A DNA stretch of 64,000 nucleotides from Variovorax paradoxus (GCF_029919115.1 NZ_CP123990.1:2914001-2978000), one strand, 5' to 3'. Shown: positions 8,317 to 17,325, counted from the stretch's first letter. Numbers and translations are program-made. Notes: generated by a model not told the origin, from the letters alone.

Positions 8317-9536
8317 GCAACACCAAGGTCGCACTTCCAACCAAGGGCCCGCTGCTGAGCGGCAAGGGCTGGACAGCCTTCTTTGTCGCGCTGATCGTCG
8401 TATGCGCTGTGGCGCCCGTGCTCAACATGTGGGTGCCCGCGGACAGTCCGCTGCACATGAGCGACTACGCGGTGGCGCTGGTCGGCAAGATCATGTGCTA
8501 CGCCATCTGCGCGCTGGCCATGGACCTGATCTGGGGCTACACCGGCATTCTCTCGCTGGGCCACGGCCTCTTCTTTGCGCTCGGCGGCTACATGATGGGC
8601 ATGTACCTCATGCGGCAGATCGGGCGCGACGGCAACTACAAGAGCGACCTGCCGGACTTCATGGTGTTTCTGGACTGGAAGACATTGCCCTGGCACTGGA
8701 CCTTCAGCGACAGCTTCATTGCCACGCTCGTCCTCATCGTCGCGGTGCCGGGCCTCATCGCCTTCGTGTTCGGCTTCTTTGCCTTCCGCTCGCGCATCAA
8801 GGGCGTCTATTTTTCGATCATCACGCAGGCCATGACCTTCGCTGCCATGCTGCTGTTCTTCCGCAATGAAACCGGCTTTGGCGGCAACAACGGCTTTACC
8901 GACTTCAAGCGCATCCTGGGTATTCCAATTGCCACGCAGGAAATGCGCATGACGCTCTTCGCGCTCACGGGCATCACGCTGCTGGGCTTCTTCCTGTTTG
9001 CCAAATGGCTCATCGGCAGCAAGTTCGGCCGCGTGCTGCAGGCCATTCGCGATGCCGAAACGCGCGTGATGTTCTCGGGCTACAACCCGCTGCCGTACAA
9101 GCTCACCATCTGGGTCATCTCCGCCATCATGTGCGGCGTGGCCGGTGCGCTGTACGTGCCGCAGGTCGGCATCATCAACCCCGGTGAAATGAGCGCGGCC
9201 AACTCCATCGAGATCGCGATCTGGGCGGCGGTGGGCGGACGCGCGACGCTCATCGGGCCGATCATCGGTGCCTTTATCGTCAACGGCGCGAAGAGCTGGC
9301 TCACGGTGGCGTACCCCGAATACTGGCTGTACTTCCTGGGCGCCTTGTTCATTGCTGTCACGCTGTTTCTGCCGAACGGCATCGTGGGTCTGGTGAAGAA
9401 GTGGTTGTCGCGCGAGAAGGTTGCGCCCAGCGCCGCCCGCGAAGAAGCGCAGCGCGCCATGGCCGCCGCGCAAGGCGTCGAGCCCGAGGCGCTGCACGCG
9501 CCGCTCGCCGCCGAGGTGAAGGGAGCGCGCGCATGA
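8313..9536 (+). CDS. urtC: Urea ABC transporter permease UrtC
   Basis: This 407-residue membrane protein is of the LivM type. It has about ten hydrophobic segments and the motif ALAMDLIWGYTGILSLGHGLFFALGG (shortened here in reading to WGYTGILSLGHGLFF). Other hallmarks are FRNETGFGGNNGFTDF and INPGEMSAANSIEIAIW, typical of UrtC. It pairs with UrtB to make the transmembrane pore. The last 35 or so residues are a hydrophilic Ala/Glu-rich tail (EKVAPSAAREEAQRAMAAA) that is longer than in most family members. Start overlaps the urtB stop by four bases. Confidence 0.95.
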   Translation: MSNTKVALPTKGPLLSGKGWTAFFVALIVVCAVAPVLNMWVPADSPLHMSDYAVALVGKIMCYAICALAMDLIWGYTGILSLGHGLFFALGGYMMGMYLMRQIGRDGNYKSDLPDFMVFLDWKTLPWHWTFSDSFIATLVLIVAVPGLIAFVFGFFAFRSRIKGVYFSIITQAMTFAAMLLFFRNETGFGGNNGFTDFKRILGIPIATQEMRMTLFALTGITLLGFFLFAKWLIGSKFGRVLQAIRDAETRVMFSGYNPLPYKLTIWVISAIMCGVAGALYVPQVGIINPGEMSAANSIEIAIWAAVGGRATLIGPIIGAFIVNGAKSWLTVAYPEYWLYFLGALFIAVTLFLPNGIVGLVKKWLSREKVAPSAAREEAQRAMAAAQGVEPEALHAPLAAEVKGARA

Positions 9537-9595
9537 GCCGCCGGGCCGCTCCCAAGGCGAATACCGCAGCGCGAAGCGCGGAGGTTTCTGAATGA
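9533..9595 (+). other. 20-codon mini-ORF bridging urtC and urtD
   Basis: An ATG at 9533 overlaps the urtC stop (ATGA) and opens a 20-codon frame. Its TGA at 9593-9595 overlaps the urtD start (ATGA at 9592-9595). The peptide reads MSRRAAPKANTAARSAEVSE. It may be a translated linker that couples urtC and urtD, or just a dispersed repeat (it contains the hairpin GCGCGAAGCGCG) that happens to be open. No functional domain is visible. Confidence 0.4.
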
Positions 9596-10470
9596 CGCCC
9601 GACCTGATGGAAGCAGGCGCCGAGCGTGCCGCCCGCGCGGCAGGCATGCACTACGTGAGCGGCAGTACCGAGTCGGGCGGCCGTTCCGCCGACTTCGGCC
9701 GCATTGCAACGCCGGGCGAAGTAGACATCACGCACGGCCGCATCTTGTACCTCGAAGACGTGAGCGTGAGCTTCGACGGCTTCAAGGCCATCAACAAGCT
9801 CTCGCTCGACATTGCGCCGGGCGAGCTGCGCTGCATCATCGGGCCCAACGGCGCGGGCAAGACGACGATGATGGACATCATCACCGGCAAGACGCGGCCC
9901 GACTCGGGCACCGTGTTCTTCGGCAGCACCATCGACCTGCTGCGCCACCGCGAGGCCGACATTGCCCAGTTGGGCATCGGCCGCAAGTTCCAGAAGCCGA
10001 CGGTGTTCGAGCACCTCACCGTGTTCGAAAACCTCGAGCTCGCACTCAAGACCAACAAGGGCGTGCGCGCGTCGATGCTGTTCAAGCTCGACTCGGCGCA
10101 GAGCGACCGCTTGGCCGAGGTGCTGCACACCATTCACCTGGCCGACAGCGTTTCGCGCCTTGCAGGCAACCTGAGCCACGGCCAGAAGCAGTGGCTCGAG
10201 ATCGGCATGCTGCTGATGCAGGACCCGAAGCTGCTGCTGCTCGACGAACCCGTGGCCGGCATGACCGACGAAGAAACCGCGCGCACCGCCGAGCTCTTCC
10301 TCACGCTCAAGGGCAAGCATTCGCTGATGGTGGTGGAGCACGACATGAGCTTCATCCGCACCATTTCCGAGATAGTGACGGTGCTGTGCGATGGATCGGT
10401 GCTCGCTCAAGGCACGTTGGACGAAGTGCAGTCCGATGAACGCGTGATCGAGGTTTATCTCGGCCGCTGA
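9592..10470 (+). CDS. urtD: Urea ABC transporter ATP-binding protein UrtD
   Basis: This 292-residue ATPase has Walker A GPNGAGKTT (residues 84-92), the signature LSHGQKQWLEIGMLLM, and Walker B LLLLDEPVAGM. The switch His is in VVEHDM. The pattern matches LivG/UrtD. About 45 residues precede the ABC domain, which is longer than usual. This extension (HYVSGSTESGGRSADFGR and so on) contains no domain I know. UrtD and UrtE together drive urea import from the cytoplasmic face. The start ATG overlaps the mini-ORF stop; an upstream GGAGG (9579-9583 region) serves as ribosome binding site. Confidence 0.95.
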   Translation: MTPDLMEAGAERAARAAGMHYVSGSTESGGRSADFGRIATPGEVDITHGRILYLEDVSVSFDGFKAINKLSLDIAPGELRCIIGPNGAGKTTMMDIITGKTRPDSGTVFFGSTIDLLRHREADIAQLGIGRKFQKPTVFEHLTVFENLELALKTNKGVRASMLFKLDSAQSDRLAEVLHTIHLADSVSRLAGNLSHGQKQWLEIGMLLMQDPKLLLLDEPVAGMTDEETARTAELFLTLKGKHSLMVVEHDMSFIRTISEIVTVLCDGSVLAQGTLDEVQSDERVIEVYLGR

Positions 10471-10482
10471 GGAATCGATTTC

Positions 10483-11175
10483 ATGCTGACAGTCAAGAAC
10501 ATCCACCAGTACTACGGCGGCTCCCACATCCTGCGCGATGTGAGCTTCCAAGCAACGCTCGGCAAGGTCACCGTGCTGCTGGGCCGCAACGGCGTGGGCA
10601 AGACCACGCTGCTCAAGTCGCTGATGGGCCTGGTGCCCATCAAGAGCGGCAGCATCGAGCTCGAGGGCAAGCCGATCCACAAGGCCACGCCGTATGAACG
10701 GGCAAGAGCCGGCATCGGCTTCGTCCCCCAAGGCCGCGAAATCTTCGCGCGACTCACCGTGGAAGAAAACCTGCGCATGGGCCTGGCCTACAAGAGCGGC
10801 AGCACGCCCATTCCCGCGGAACTCTTCGAGCTGTTCCCCGTGCTCAAGCAGATGATCAACAGAAGAGGTGGCGATCTCTCCGGTGGGCAGCAGCAGCAGC
10901 TGGCCATTGCCCGCGCCCTCGCGCCCAAGCCCAAGCTCCTGATCCTGGACGAGCCTACCGAAGGCATCCAGCCCAGCATCATCAAGGACATTGGCCGCGT
11001 CATCCGCATGCTGGCCGACCGCGGCGACATGGCCATCGTGCTGTGCGAGCAGTATTACGACTTTGCCCAGGAGCTGGCCGACGACTACCTCGTGATGGAG
11101 CGCGGCGAGGTGATTGCGCGCGGCCTCGGCAAGGACATGGAAGCACAGGGTGTGCGGCAGCTGGTCGCCATCTGA
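10483..11175 (+). CDS. urtE: Urea ABC transporter ATP-binding protein UrtE
   Basis: The protein is 230 residues, the usual size for a LivF/UrtE ATPase. Walker A is GRNGVGKTT (residues 34-42). The signature is LSGGQQQQLAIARAL and Walker B LLILDEPTEGIQPSI, followed by CEQYYDFA in the switch region. It starts 12 bp after urtD and is the last gene of urtABCDE. Urease structural genes do not follow; in this window only ureD is present, 30 kb away. Confidence 0.96.
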   Translation: MLTVKNIHQYYGGSHILRDVSFQATLGKVTVLLGRNGVGKTTLLKSLMGLVPIKSGSIELEGKPIHKATPYERARAGIGFVPQGREIFARLTVEENLRMGLAYKSGSTPIPAELFELFPVLKQMINRRGGDLSGGQQQQLAIARALAPKPKLLILDEPTEGIQPSIIKDIGRVIRMLADRGDMAIVLCEQYYDFAQELADDYLVMERGEVIARGLGKDMEAQGVRQLVAI

Positions 11176-11310
11176 CCGCAAGGGGCAGAAGCCGGAAAAA
11201 GCCCATCCCGGTATCAGCCCTTCGGCCTTTGCGTATCGGCAGCGATTCAGGGTTTACCCTAAAATCGGGCTCTGCCCGTCACCGCCGGGCACCCTCCCAG
11301 GAGCCTGGCC

Positions 11311-12570
11311 TTGAACGCCTCCCCACCCGTGCACGATACCGGCGCGGACACCGACATTTCCTCTTCCGCTTTGTCTGCGCCGACTCGGCCCGTCAACTTC
11401 TTGCGGGCCGTGCTCGCGCTCGGCGTCGGCGGCTTTGCCATTGGCACGGGTGAGTTCGTCATCATGGGCCTGCTGCCCGAGGTGGCGCGCGACATTGCTG
11501 TCAGCATTCCGCAGGCGGGCCACGTCATCAGCGCCTACGCGCTCGGCGTGGTCATCGGCGCGCCCGTGCTCGCGGTGCTTGCCGCGGGTTGGCGGCGCCG
11601 CGCACTGCTGATTGCGCTCATGGCCATTTTTGCCGCCGGCAATTTCGCCAGCGCCATGGCCCCGGGCTACATGTCGCTCAACCTGCTGCGCTTTGCGACC
11701 GGCCTGCCGCACGGCACCTACTTTGGCGTTGCCGCGCTGGTAGCGGCCACGCTGGCGCCACCCGGCCGCCGCGCGCGGGCCGTGGGCCTTGTGATGCTGG
11801 GGCTCACCGGGGCCACGCTCGTCGGGGTGCCGATTGCCGCCTGGCTCGGGCAGCTGTTCGGCTGGCGCGCGGCCTTCGTGTTCGTCGGCATCATCGCGCT
11901 CATTGCCGTGGCGCTGCTGCGCCGCGACATTCCCGATCTGGCGGCGCCCGCAGGCGCCAGCCCCTGGCGCGAGCTTGGCGCGCTCAAGCGCAAGCAGGTG
12001 TGGTTCACGCTCGGCATCGGCGCCATCGGCTTCGGCGGCATGTTCTCGGTGTTCAGCTACATCAAGCCCACGCTCATCGAGGTGGCGGGGCTGCCGCTGG
12101 GCGGGGTGCCGTTCGTGCTTGCGCTGTTCGGCCTGGGCATGGTCACGGGCAACCTGGTCGGTTCGAGGCTGGCCGACAAGTCGCTCATGCGCACCATCGG
12201 CGGCCTGCTGGTGTATGCGGCACTGGTGCTCGCCATGTTCACCTTTGCGGCGCACAACGTGTACACGGCGGCCTTCAACGTGTTTCTCATCGGCACCACC
12301 GTTGCCATCGGCCCGGCGCTGCAGATTCGCCTGATGGACGTTGCCGGCGATGCGCAAACGCTCGCCGCCGCGCTCAACCACTCGGCCTTCAACATGGCCA
12401 ACGCGCTCGGCGCCTGGCTCGGCGGCGTGGCCATTGCGGCAGGCCTGGGCTGGACTTCGACCGGATGGGTGGGCGCGCTGCTGGCGCTGGCAGGCATCGG
12501 CATCTTTGGCTGGGCGGTGATGAGCGCACGTGCCGGCACGCGGCCGGACGGGCGCCTGGAAGCCACCTGA
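11311..12570 (+). CDS. MFS transporter, AraJ/YdhP-like drug or sugar efflux type
   Basis: The start is a TTG at 11311 with AGGAG seven bases upstream, so the unusual start is well supported. The 419 residues form about 12 membrane helices. Helix 1 to 2 reads GFAIGTGEFVIMGLLPEVARD, here recognised by GTGEFVIMGLLP, a hallmark of the DHA1 AraJ/YdhP/NepI subgroup of exporters. A conserved arginine-rich loop (GWRRRALL) follows helix 2. It sits in the inner membrane and probably exports a small molecule by proton antiport. It is 135 bp after urtE and likely a separate transcription unit. Substrate unknown. Confidence 0.87.
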   Translation: MNASPPVHDTGADTDISSSALSAPTRPVNFLRAVLALGVGGFAIGTGEFVIMGLLPEVARDIAVSIPQAGHVISAYALGVVIGAPVLAVLAAGWRRRALLIALMAIFAAGNFASAMAPGYMSLNLLRFATGLPHGTYFGVAALVAATLAPPGRRARAVGLVMLGLTGATLVGVPIAAWLGQLFGWRAAFVFVGIIALIAVALLRRDIPDLAAPAGASPWRELGALKRKQVWFTLGIGAIGFGGMFSVFSYIKPTLIEVAGLPLGGVPFVLALFGLGMVTGNLVGSRLADKSLMRTIGGLLVYAALVLAMFTFAAHNVYTAAFNVFLIGTTVAIGPALQIRLMDVAGDAQTLAAALNHSAFNMANALGAWLGGVAIAAGLGWTSTGWVGALLALAGIGIFGWAVMSARAGTRPDGRLEAT

Positions 12571-12660
12571 GAAAATCCCGCGCATGCAGGATTGCGCGGC
12601 CGTGTCTATGATGACCGCCGCCCTTCCATACCTCTCTCATCTCTTCGGATCGAGACCACC

Positions 12661-13671
12661 ATGAGCATTCCCACCACCCGGCTCGGCCGCACGGGCCTGA
12701 CCGTGTCGCGCCTTGCGCTCGGCACCATGACCTTCGGCCTGCAGACCGACGAGGCCGTGTCGCACAGCATTCTGGACAAGGCCGCGGAAGGCGGCATCAA
12801 CTTTCTGGATACAGCGGATGTGTACCCGCTGGGCGGTACCGTCGAAACCACGGGCCGCACCGAAGAAATCATCGGCCGCTGGCTGCAAAAGCAGGGCGCT
12901 ACAGGTCGCCGCCGCTTTGTCGTGGCCACCAAGGCCGTGGGCAAGGTCGGCCCCAACAGCTGGGACCAGGGCGCATCGCGCAAGCACCTGCTCGATGCCA
13001 TCGACGCCTCGCTCAAGCGGCTGCAGACCGACCACGTCGACCTGTACCAGCTGCACAGCGACGACCGCGAGACGCCGCTCGAAGAAAGCCTGGAGGCGCT
13101 GGACGTCATCGTCAAGTCGGGCCGCGCGCGCTACATCGGCGTGTCCAACTTCCTGGCCTACCGGCTGGCCCGCGCGCTCGGCAAGGCCGAGCTGCACAAG
13201 CTCACGCGCTATGTGTCGGTGCAGCCGCGCTACAGCCTGCTGTTCCGCGAAATCGAACGCGAGCTGCTGCCGCTGGCAGGCGAAGAAGGCCTGGGCGTGA
13301 TTCCGTACAACCCGTTGGCCGGCGGCCTGCTCACCGGCAAATACAAGCCCGGCGCCAAGCCAGAGGAAAACACCCGCTTCACGCTCGGTACAGCTGGCGG
13401 CATGTACCAGGACCGCTACTGGAACGAGCGCAGCTTCAACACCGTGACGCAGCTGCACAAGCTCGCCGACGAGGCCGGCGCGCCGCTGGCCACGCTGGCG
13501 GTGGCGTGGGTCATGGCCAACCCGCTCATTACCGCGCCGCTGCTCGGCGCCAGCCGGCCCGAACAGCTGGACGCCACTCTCGCAGCGGCGGAATACAAGC
13601 TCGACCCGGCACTGAAGCAGAAGCTGGACGAGCTCACGGCCGAATACCGCAAGGGCGACGCACCCCGCTAG
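12661..13671 (+). CDS. Aldo/keto reductase
   Basis: From the ATG at 12661 this protein is 336 residues, with a TIM-barrel aldo/keto reductase pattern. The catalytic tetrad is visible as Asp50, Tyr55, Lys91 and His132 (contexts FLDTADVYP, VATKAVG, YQLHSDD). GVSNF and the C-terminal GASRPEQLD segment bind NADPH. It most resembles YghZ/Tas-type reductases that act on small aldehydes and ketones. The frame opens upstream at 12592, but 12661 matches family N-termini (TRLGRTGLTVSRLALGTM). It is followed after 40 bp by the DedA-rhodanese gene on the same strand. Confidence 0.92.
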   Translation: MSIPTTRLGRTGLTVSRLALGTMTFGLQTDEAVSHSILDKAAEGGINFLDTADVYPLGGTVETTGRTEEIIGRWLQKQGATGRRRFVVATKAVGKVGPNSWDQGASRKHLLDAIDASLKRLQTDHVDLYQLHSDDRETPLEESLEALDVIVKSGRARYIGVSNFLAYRLARALGKAELHKLTRYVSVQPRYSLLFREIERELLPLAGEEGLGVIPYNPLAGGLLTGKYKPGAKPEENTRFTLGTAGGMYQDRYWNERSFNTVTQLHKLADEAGAPLATLAVAWVMANPLITAPLLGASRPEQLDATLAAAEYKLDPALKQKLDELTAEYRKGDAPR

Positions 13672-13711
13672 GCCGCCACGGAGTGAACCCGAAGAACCTT
13701 GCGCTGTTGCC

Positions 13712-14650
13712 ATGGCACAGCTGATGTCGCTGCTGGTGCAGAACGCGATCGCGATCGTCTTCGCGGCGAGCTTTGCCGCGCGCCTCGGCTTGCCGGTGCC
13801 CGCAGCCGCGGTGCTTGTGGTGTCGGGCGCGTTGCTGGCGGCAGGCAACGTCTCGGTGGCAGGGGTTGTGCTGGCTGCGGTGGCGGCCAACCTGCTCGGA
13901 GACGGCGCCTGGTTCTACGCCGGGCGGCGCTTCGGCTACCGCTTCATGCGCCTTCTGTGCCGGATCTCGCTGTCGCCCGACTCTTGCGTGCGGCGCGGCG
14001 AATCGCTCATCGGCCGGTGGGGCGGCCTCTCGCTCGTGGCCGCCAAGTTTGTGCCTGGCGTCTCGGTGGTGGCACCGCCCATGGCGGGCGCGCTGGGCAT
14101 GTCGGTGTGGCGCTTCATCGGGTTCGACATTGGTGCCGCGCTCATCTGGACCGGTGTTTTCCTGGGACTGGGCTGGGCTTTTCGCGATCAGATCCAGGAA
14201 GTGCTGGCCATGCTCGCCCAGGCCGGCGGTATTGCAACGCTCGCGCTGGTGGTGGTGCTGGCCGTGATGCTGGCGGTGCGCTACTGGCGCCGCCGTGCGT
14301 TCACGCGGCTCACCGGCATGCCGCGCATTACCGTTGACGAACTGCACGACCTGCTGGCCGGCGAGGTACCGCCGCTGGTCATCGATGTGCGTGGTGAGGC
14401 CGGCCTGCAGGTCGACCCGCGACGCATTCCCGGTGCGCTGCCGTACACGCTCAAGGCCCTGCAGCAGCGGCATGGAGAGCTGCCGCTTGTCGGCGGGCGC
14501 GACGTCGTTCTTTATTGCAACTGCCCCAACGAGGTGTCGGCAGCCTTGGCCGCGCGCGTGCTTCTGGCGCGGGGTGCGCGGCGTGCCCTGCCGCTGACGG
14601 GCGGACTCGACGCGTGGGTGGCCTCGGGCCGGCCGACCAGCCTGCACTGA
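13712..14650 (+). CDS. DedA-family membrane protein fused to a C-terminal rhodanese domain
   Basis: Residues 1-200 are a DedA (VTT) membrane domain with the conserved GDGAWFYAGRRFG and the FVPGVSVVAPPMAG re-entrant loop. Residues 208-312 are a rhodanese domain: it starts RITVDELHDLL, then LVIDVRGE, and has the catalytic loop YCNCPNE with Cys269. DedA proteins act in lipid flipping and membrane potential homeostasis; rhodaneses carry sulfur as a persulfide. The fusion recurs in several proteobacteria and suggests a membrane-tethered sulfur carrier. A second Cys (271) lies two residues beyond the catalytic one. Function of the fusion is unknown. Confidence 0.88.
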   Translation: MAQLMSLLVQNAIAIVFAASFAARLGLPVPAAAVLVVSGALLAAGNVSVAGVVLAAVAANLLGDGAWFYAGRRFGYRFMRLLCRISLSPDSCVRRGESLIGRWGGLSLVAAKFVPGVSVVAPPMAGALGMSVWRFIGFDIGAALIWTGVFLGLGWAFRDQIQEVLAMLAQAGGIATLALVVVLAVMLAVRYWRRRAFTRLTGMPRITVDELHDLLAGEVPPLVIDVRGEAGLQVDPRRIPGALPYTLKALQQRHGELPLVGGRDVVLYCNCPNEVSAALAARVLLARGARRALPLTGGLDAWVASGRPTSLH

Positions 14651-15073
14651 TCAGTCGAGCCGGACCATCGGGCACGACAGCACCATTCGTTCGTCCAGCG
14701 GCGAATTGCGCCAGCCGGGCAGGGCGCGCTTCTCGTAGGCCTCGAGCGACTGGTAGCCCTGGACGCTCCAGCCGTACGTGCTGTACTGCTGCGCTTCGAT
14801 CACCTCGTAGTGGCACCGCCTGCTGCGCGCGGCAAGGCGAAAGGCGATCCGGCGATGGTCCGCGGCAAGGTCTTTGTCCAGCACGCTGTACCGGGTGGGC
14901 TTGCAGATGCTGAAGCTCGAATTCCATTCGATGGTCTTGGTGCGGACGAAGAGCCCGCCCGAGCATGCACGCCCCGTCCCGCTGAAAACCGCGGTAAACG
15001 GCGCGTCGGCATGGGCCGGGCCGAGGCCACCCGATAGAAGAATGGCCAGTACGGCAGCTCTGCCAATCTGCAT
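14651..15073 (-). CDS. Exported protein of unknown function
   Basis: I choose the ATG at 15073, which has GGGAGA upstream and gives a standard signal peptide (MQIGRAAVLAILLSGGLGPAHA). The mature domain is about 118 residues with four Cys (in RACSGG, FSICKP, RRCHYE and LSCPM), probably forming two disulfides. Aromatic and beta-strand-like patterns (FSGTGRACSGGLFV, YSTYGWSVQGYQSLEAYEKR) suggest a small beta protein in the periplasm. I do not recognise the family. It is convergent with the DedA-rhodanese gene and divergent from the histidine kinase gene at 15152. Confidence 0.65.
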   Translation of the reverse strand: MQIGRAAVLAILLSGGLGPAHADAPFTAVFSGTGRACSGGLFVRTKTIEWNSSFSICKPTRYSVLDKDLAADHRRIAFRLAARSRRCHYEVIEAQQYSTYGWSVQGYQSLEAYEKRALPGWRNSPLDERMVLSCPMVRLD

Positions 15074-15151
15074 GAATGATCTCCCGTGTGCGTTGCCGTG
15101 CCCCCGCAATCTTAAGGTTCGGGCCACGCCCGGTGGTAGTCTTGCCCACCG

Positions 15152-16516
15152 ATGAACCTCCGTACCAAGATCGTCGCGCTGGCTGTTGCACCCCTGCTCA
15201 TCGCGCTAGTGCTGGTTGCGCTGGCGGTGCGCCACCAGGAGCACGATCTTGCGCGGCGCGAGCGGGCGCTCATCGAAAAAAGCTACATGGACCAGCGGCG
15301 CAGCGAACTGCGCAGCTATGTCGACCTGGCCGTGAGCATCGTGCGCCCGCTGTACGACGCCGGCCTGGACGACGAAGAAACCCGCAACGAGGCCCTGCGC
15401 CGCCTGGCCGCACTCGACTACGGCGACGACGGCTACTTCTTCGTCTACGACATGCAGGGGCGCTCCCTCATGCATTCGCGGCAGCCCGACCTCGTGGGCA
15501 AGAACCTCTGGGAAATGCGCGACTCCCGCGGCCGCTTCACCATACAAGACCTGATTGCGGGGGCGCAGGCGGGCGGCGGCTATGTCGAATACGAGTGGCG
15601 CAAGCCCTCCAGCGAGCAGATGGCGCCCAAGCTCGGCTACGTTACCGCGCTGCCTCGCTGGAACTGGATGGTAGGCACCGGCCTTTACCTCGACGACATC
15701 GAAACCACCATGCAGGCGCTCGACCGGCAGATGAGCGCCAACGTCACCACCACGCTGCTCTGGATTGCCGGCATTGCAGCGCTGTGCCTGGGCGTGGTGA
15801 GCGCCACCGGGCTGCTGCTCAACCTCAGCGAACACCGCGTGGCCGAGGCCAAGCTGCGGCTGCTTGCCCGGCGCGTAGTGCAGTCGCAAGAAGAAGAGCG
15901 CGGCCATCTTGCGCGCGAGCTGCATGACGGCACCAGCCAGACGCTCGTGTCCGCCAAGCTGCTCATCGAATCCGCCGTAGACGCCCTCGACCGCGGCAGC
16001 CAGGCTGCGCCGCCGGCGCTGACCAAGGCGCTGCAAAGGCTCAACGATTCGCTGCTTGAAGTGCGCCGCATTTCGCACCGCCTGCGCCCGGCGTTGCTCG
16101 ACACCCTTGGCCTGCCCGCGGCACTTCAGCGCCTGGGAGACGAGTTTGCGGAAGAGGGCACCATCGATGCGTCCATCATGATCGAAGGCGAGGCCTTCGA
16201 ACTCTCGCAGGAAACAAAGACCGCGCTCTTCCGCGTCACGCAAGAAGCGCTCACCAATGTGCGCAAGCATGCAACGGCGCACCGCGTGCATATTGCGCTC
16301 GGCTTTTCGGACGAAGAAGGCGTGCGGCTCGAGATTGGCGACGATGGCGCGGGTTTCGACGTGGACGCCACGCAACTCGACCCGCGCCGCGGCATCGGCC
16401 TGCGCAACATGCGCGAACGCATGGAGTCCATCGGCGGGCGCCTCAGTGTGCATTCCAGTGAAGGCGGAACGACCATCGTGGCCGAAGTGCCGACCCAGAG
16501 CGCAAGGCCTGAATAG
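15152..16516 (+). CDS. Cache-domain sensor histidine kinase (NarL-partner type)
   Basis: The protein is 454 residues. A first membrane helix (about 8-28) is followed by a periplasmic single Cache domain (DGYFFVYDMQGRSLMHSRQP, GYVTALPRWNWMVGTG). A second helix lies near 197-220. The cytoplasmic part has a HisKA_3 dimerisation region with the phosphoacceptor His258 (ARELHDGTSQTL) and a HATPase_c domain (TNVRKHA, DDGAGFD, GIGLRNMRERM). This is the MCP/Cache-to-LuxR kinase type that senses small organic acids or amino acids. The response regulator gene begins 8 bp downstream, so the pair forms a two-component operon. Ligand unknown. Confidence 0.93.
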   Translation: MNLRTKIVALAVAPLLIALVLVALAVRHQEHDLARRERALIEKSYMDQRRSELRSYVDLAVSIVRPLYDAGLDDEETRNEALRRLAALDYGDDGYFFVYDMQGRSLMHSRQPDLVGKNLWEMRDSRGRFTIQDLIAGAQAGGGYVEYEWRKPSSEQMAPKLGYVTALPRWNWMVGTGLYLDDIETTMQALDRQMSANVTTTLLWIAGIAALCLGVVSATGLLLNLSEHRVAEAKLRLLARRVVQSQEEERGHLARELHDGTSQTLVSAKLLIESAVDALDRGSQAAPPALTKALQRLNDSLLEVRRISHRLRPALLDTLGLPAALQRLGDEFAEEGTIDASIMIEGEAFELSQETKTALFRVTQEALTNVRKHATAHRVHIALGFSDEEGVRLEIGDDGAGFDVDATQLDPRRGIGLRNMRERMESIGGRLSVHSSEGGTTIVAEVPTQSARPE

Positions 16517-16524
16517 CCATCGAG

Positions 16525-17172
16525 ATGACGATGACAGACGCTGCCTCCACCATCCGCCTCTTTCTGGTCGACGACCATCCTCTTGTGCGCGACGGCCTGC
16601 GCGCGCGGCTCGGCTCCATGCCCAACCTGGAGATCGTCGGCGAGGCGGGCAGTGCCGCCGAAGCGCTCGCGCTCGTGCAAGAGCTGCGCCCCGACCTGCT
16701 GTTGATGGACGTCGGCATGAAAGACATGAACGGCATCGACCTGGCCGCGCTGGTGCTGCAACGCCAGCCGGCGCCGCACGTGGTAATGCTCAGCATGTAC
16801 GACAACCCCGAGTACGTGCAGAAGGCCTTGCAAGTGGGCGCGCGTGGCTACGTGCTGAAGGATGCGCCCGCTGCCGAGATCGTTGCCGCCATAGAAGCCG
16901 TATCAGCCGGCGGCACCTTCCTGAGCCCGGCCGTTTCCAAAAAGCTGTTTCGCAACCAGGCGCCCAAGCCGCTGCTCACCCCGCGCGAGAGTGAAATACT
17001 CACCGCGTTGGGCAGGGGCGAATCGAGCAAGCAGATTGCGCGCGACCTCGGGCTTAGCGTGCGCACAGTGGAGGCGCACCGGCAGAGCATCAAGCGGCGG
17101 CTGGGAATCGAGGGTCAGGCCGAGTTGATCAAGTATGCGGTGGAACATGCACGGGAGTTCGGCGGCGGGTGA
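16525..17172 (+). CDS. NarL/FixJ-family response regulator
   Basis: The 215-residue protein has a receiver domain with the acidic pocket DDHP, phosphoacceptor Asp62 (LLLMDVGMKDMNG), and the conserved Lys in VLKDAPAAE. A C-terminal LuxR-type helix-turn-helix follows (LTPRESEILTALGRGESSKQIARDLGLS, then RTVEAHRQSIKRRLG). It is co-transcribed with the Cache kinase just upstream. The ATG at 16525 is four codons before a second possible start; I saw no decisive ribosome binding site. Targets are not evident nearby. Confidence 0.94.
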   Translation: MTMTDAASTIRLFLVDDHPLVRDGLRARLGSMPNLEIVGEAGSAAEALALVQELRPDLLLMDVGMKDMNGIDLAALVLQRQPAPHVVMLSMYDNPEYVQKALQVGARGYVLKDAPAAEIVAAIEAVSAGGTFLSPAVSKKLFRNQAPKPLLTPRESEILTALGRGESSKQIARDLGLSVRTVEAHRQSIKRRLGIEGQAELIKYAVEHAREFGGG

Positions 17173-17187
17173 GCCGCGGGGCTCTGG

Positions 17188-17325
17188 TCATACATGCGCG
17201 AGGATGTTGACCAGCTTTCCGATCGGGTCGCGAACGAAGAACCGGCGGACTCCCCAGGGTTCGTCGGTTGGGCCGTACTCGATAGAGAAGCCGGCGGCTT
17301 TCAGCATCGTCGCCCCCTTGGGCAG
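17188..17325 (-). pseudogene. Remnant: C-terminus of a VOC (glyoxalase-fold) protein
   Basis: On the minus strand, 46 codons ending at a TGA (17188-17190) read LPKGATMLKAAGFSIEYGPT and then WGVRRFFVRDPIGKLVNILAHV in two stretches. The second stretch is the typical last strand of a VOC-fold protein (RDPxGKLVNI). Nothing upstream supplies the rest of the domain: the fragment starts directly after the stop codon of the membrane protein gene at 17326. It is therefore a truncated relic, probably left by a deletion. A 39-residue product from the internal ATG is conceivable but not expected to fold. Confidence 0.7.
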
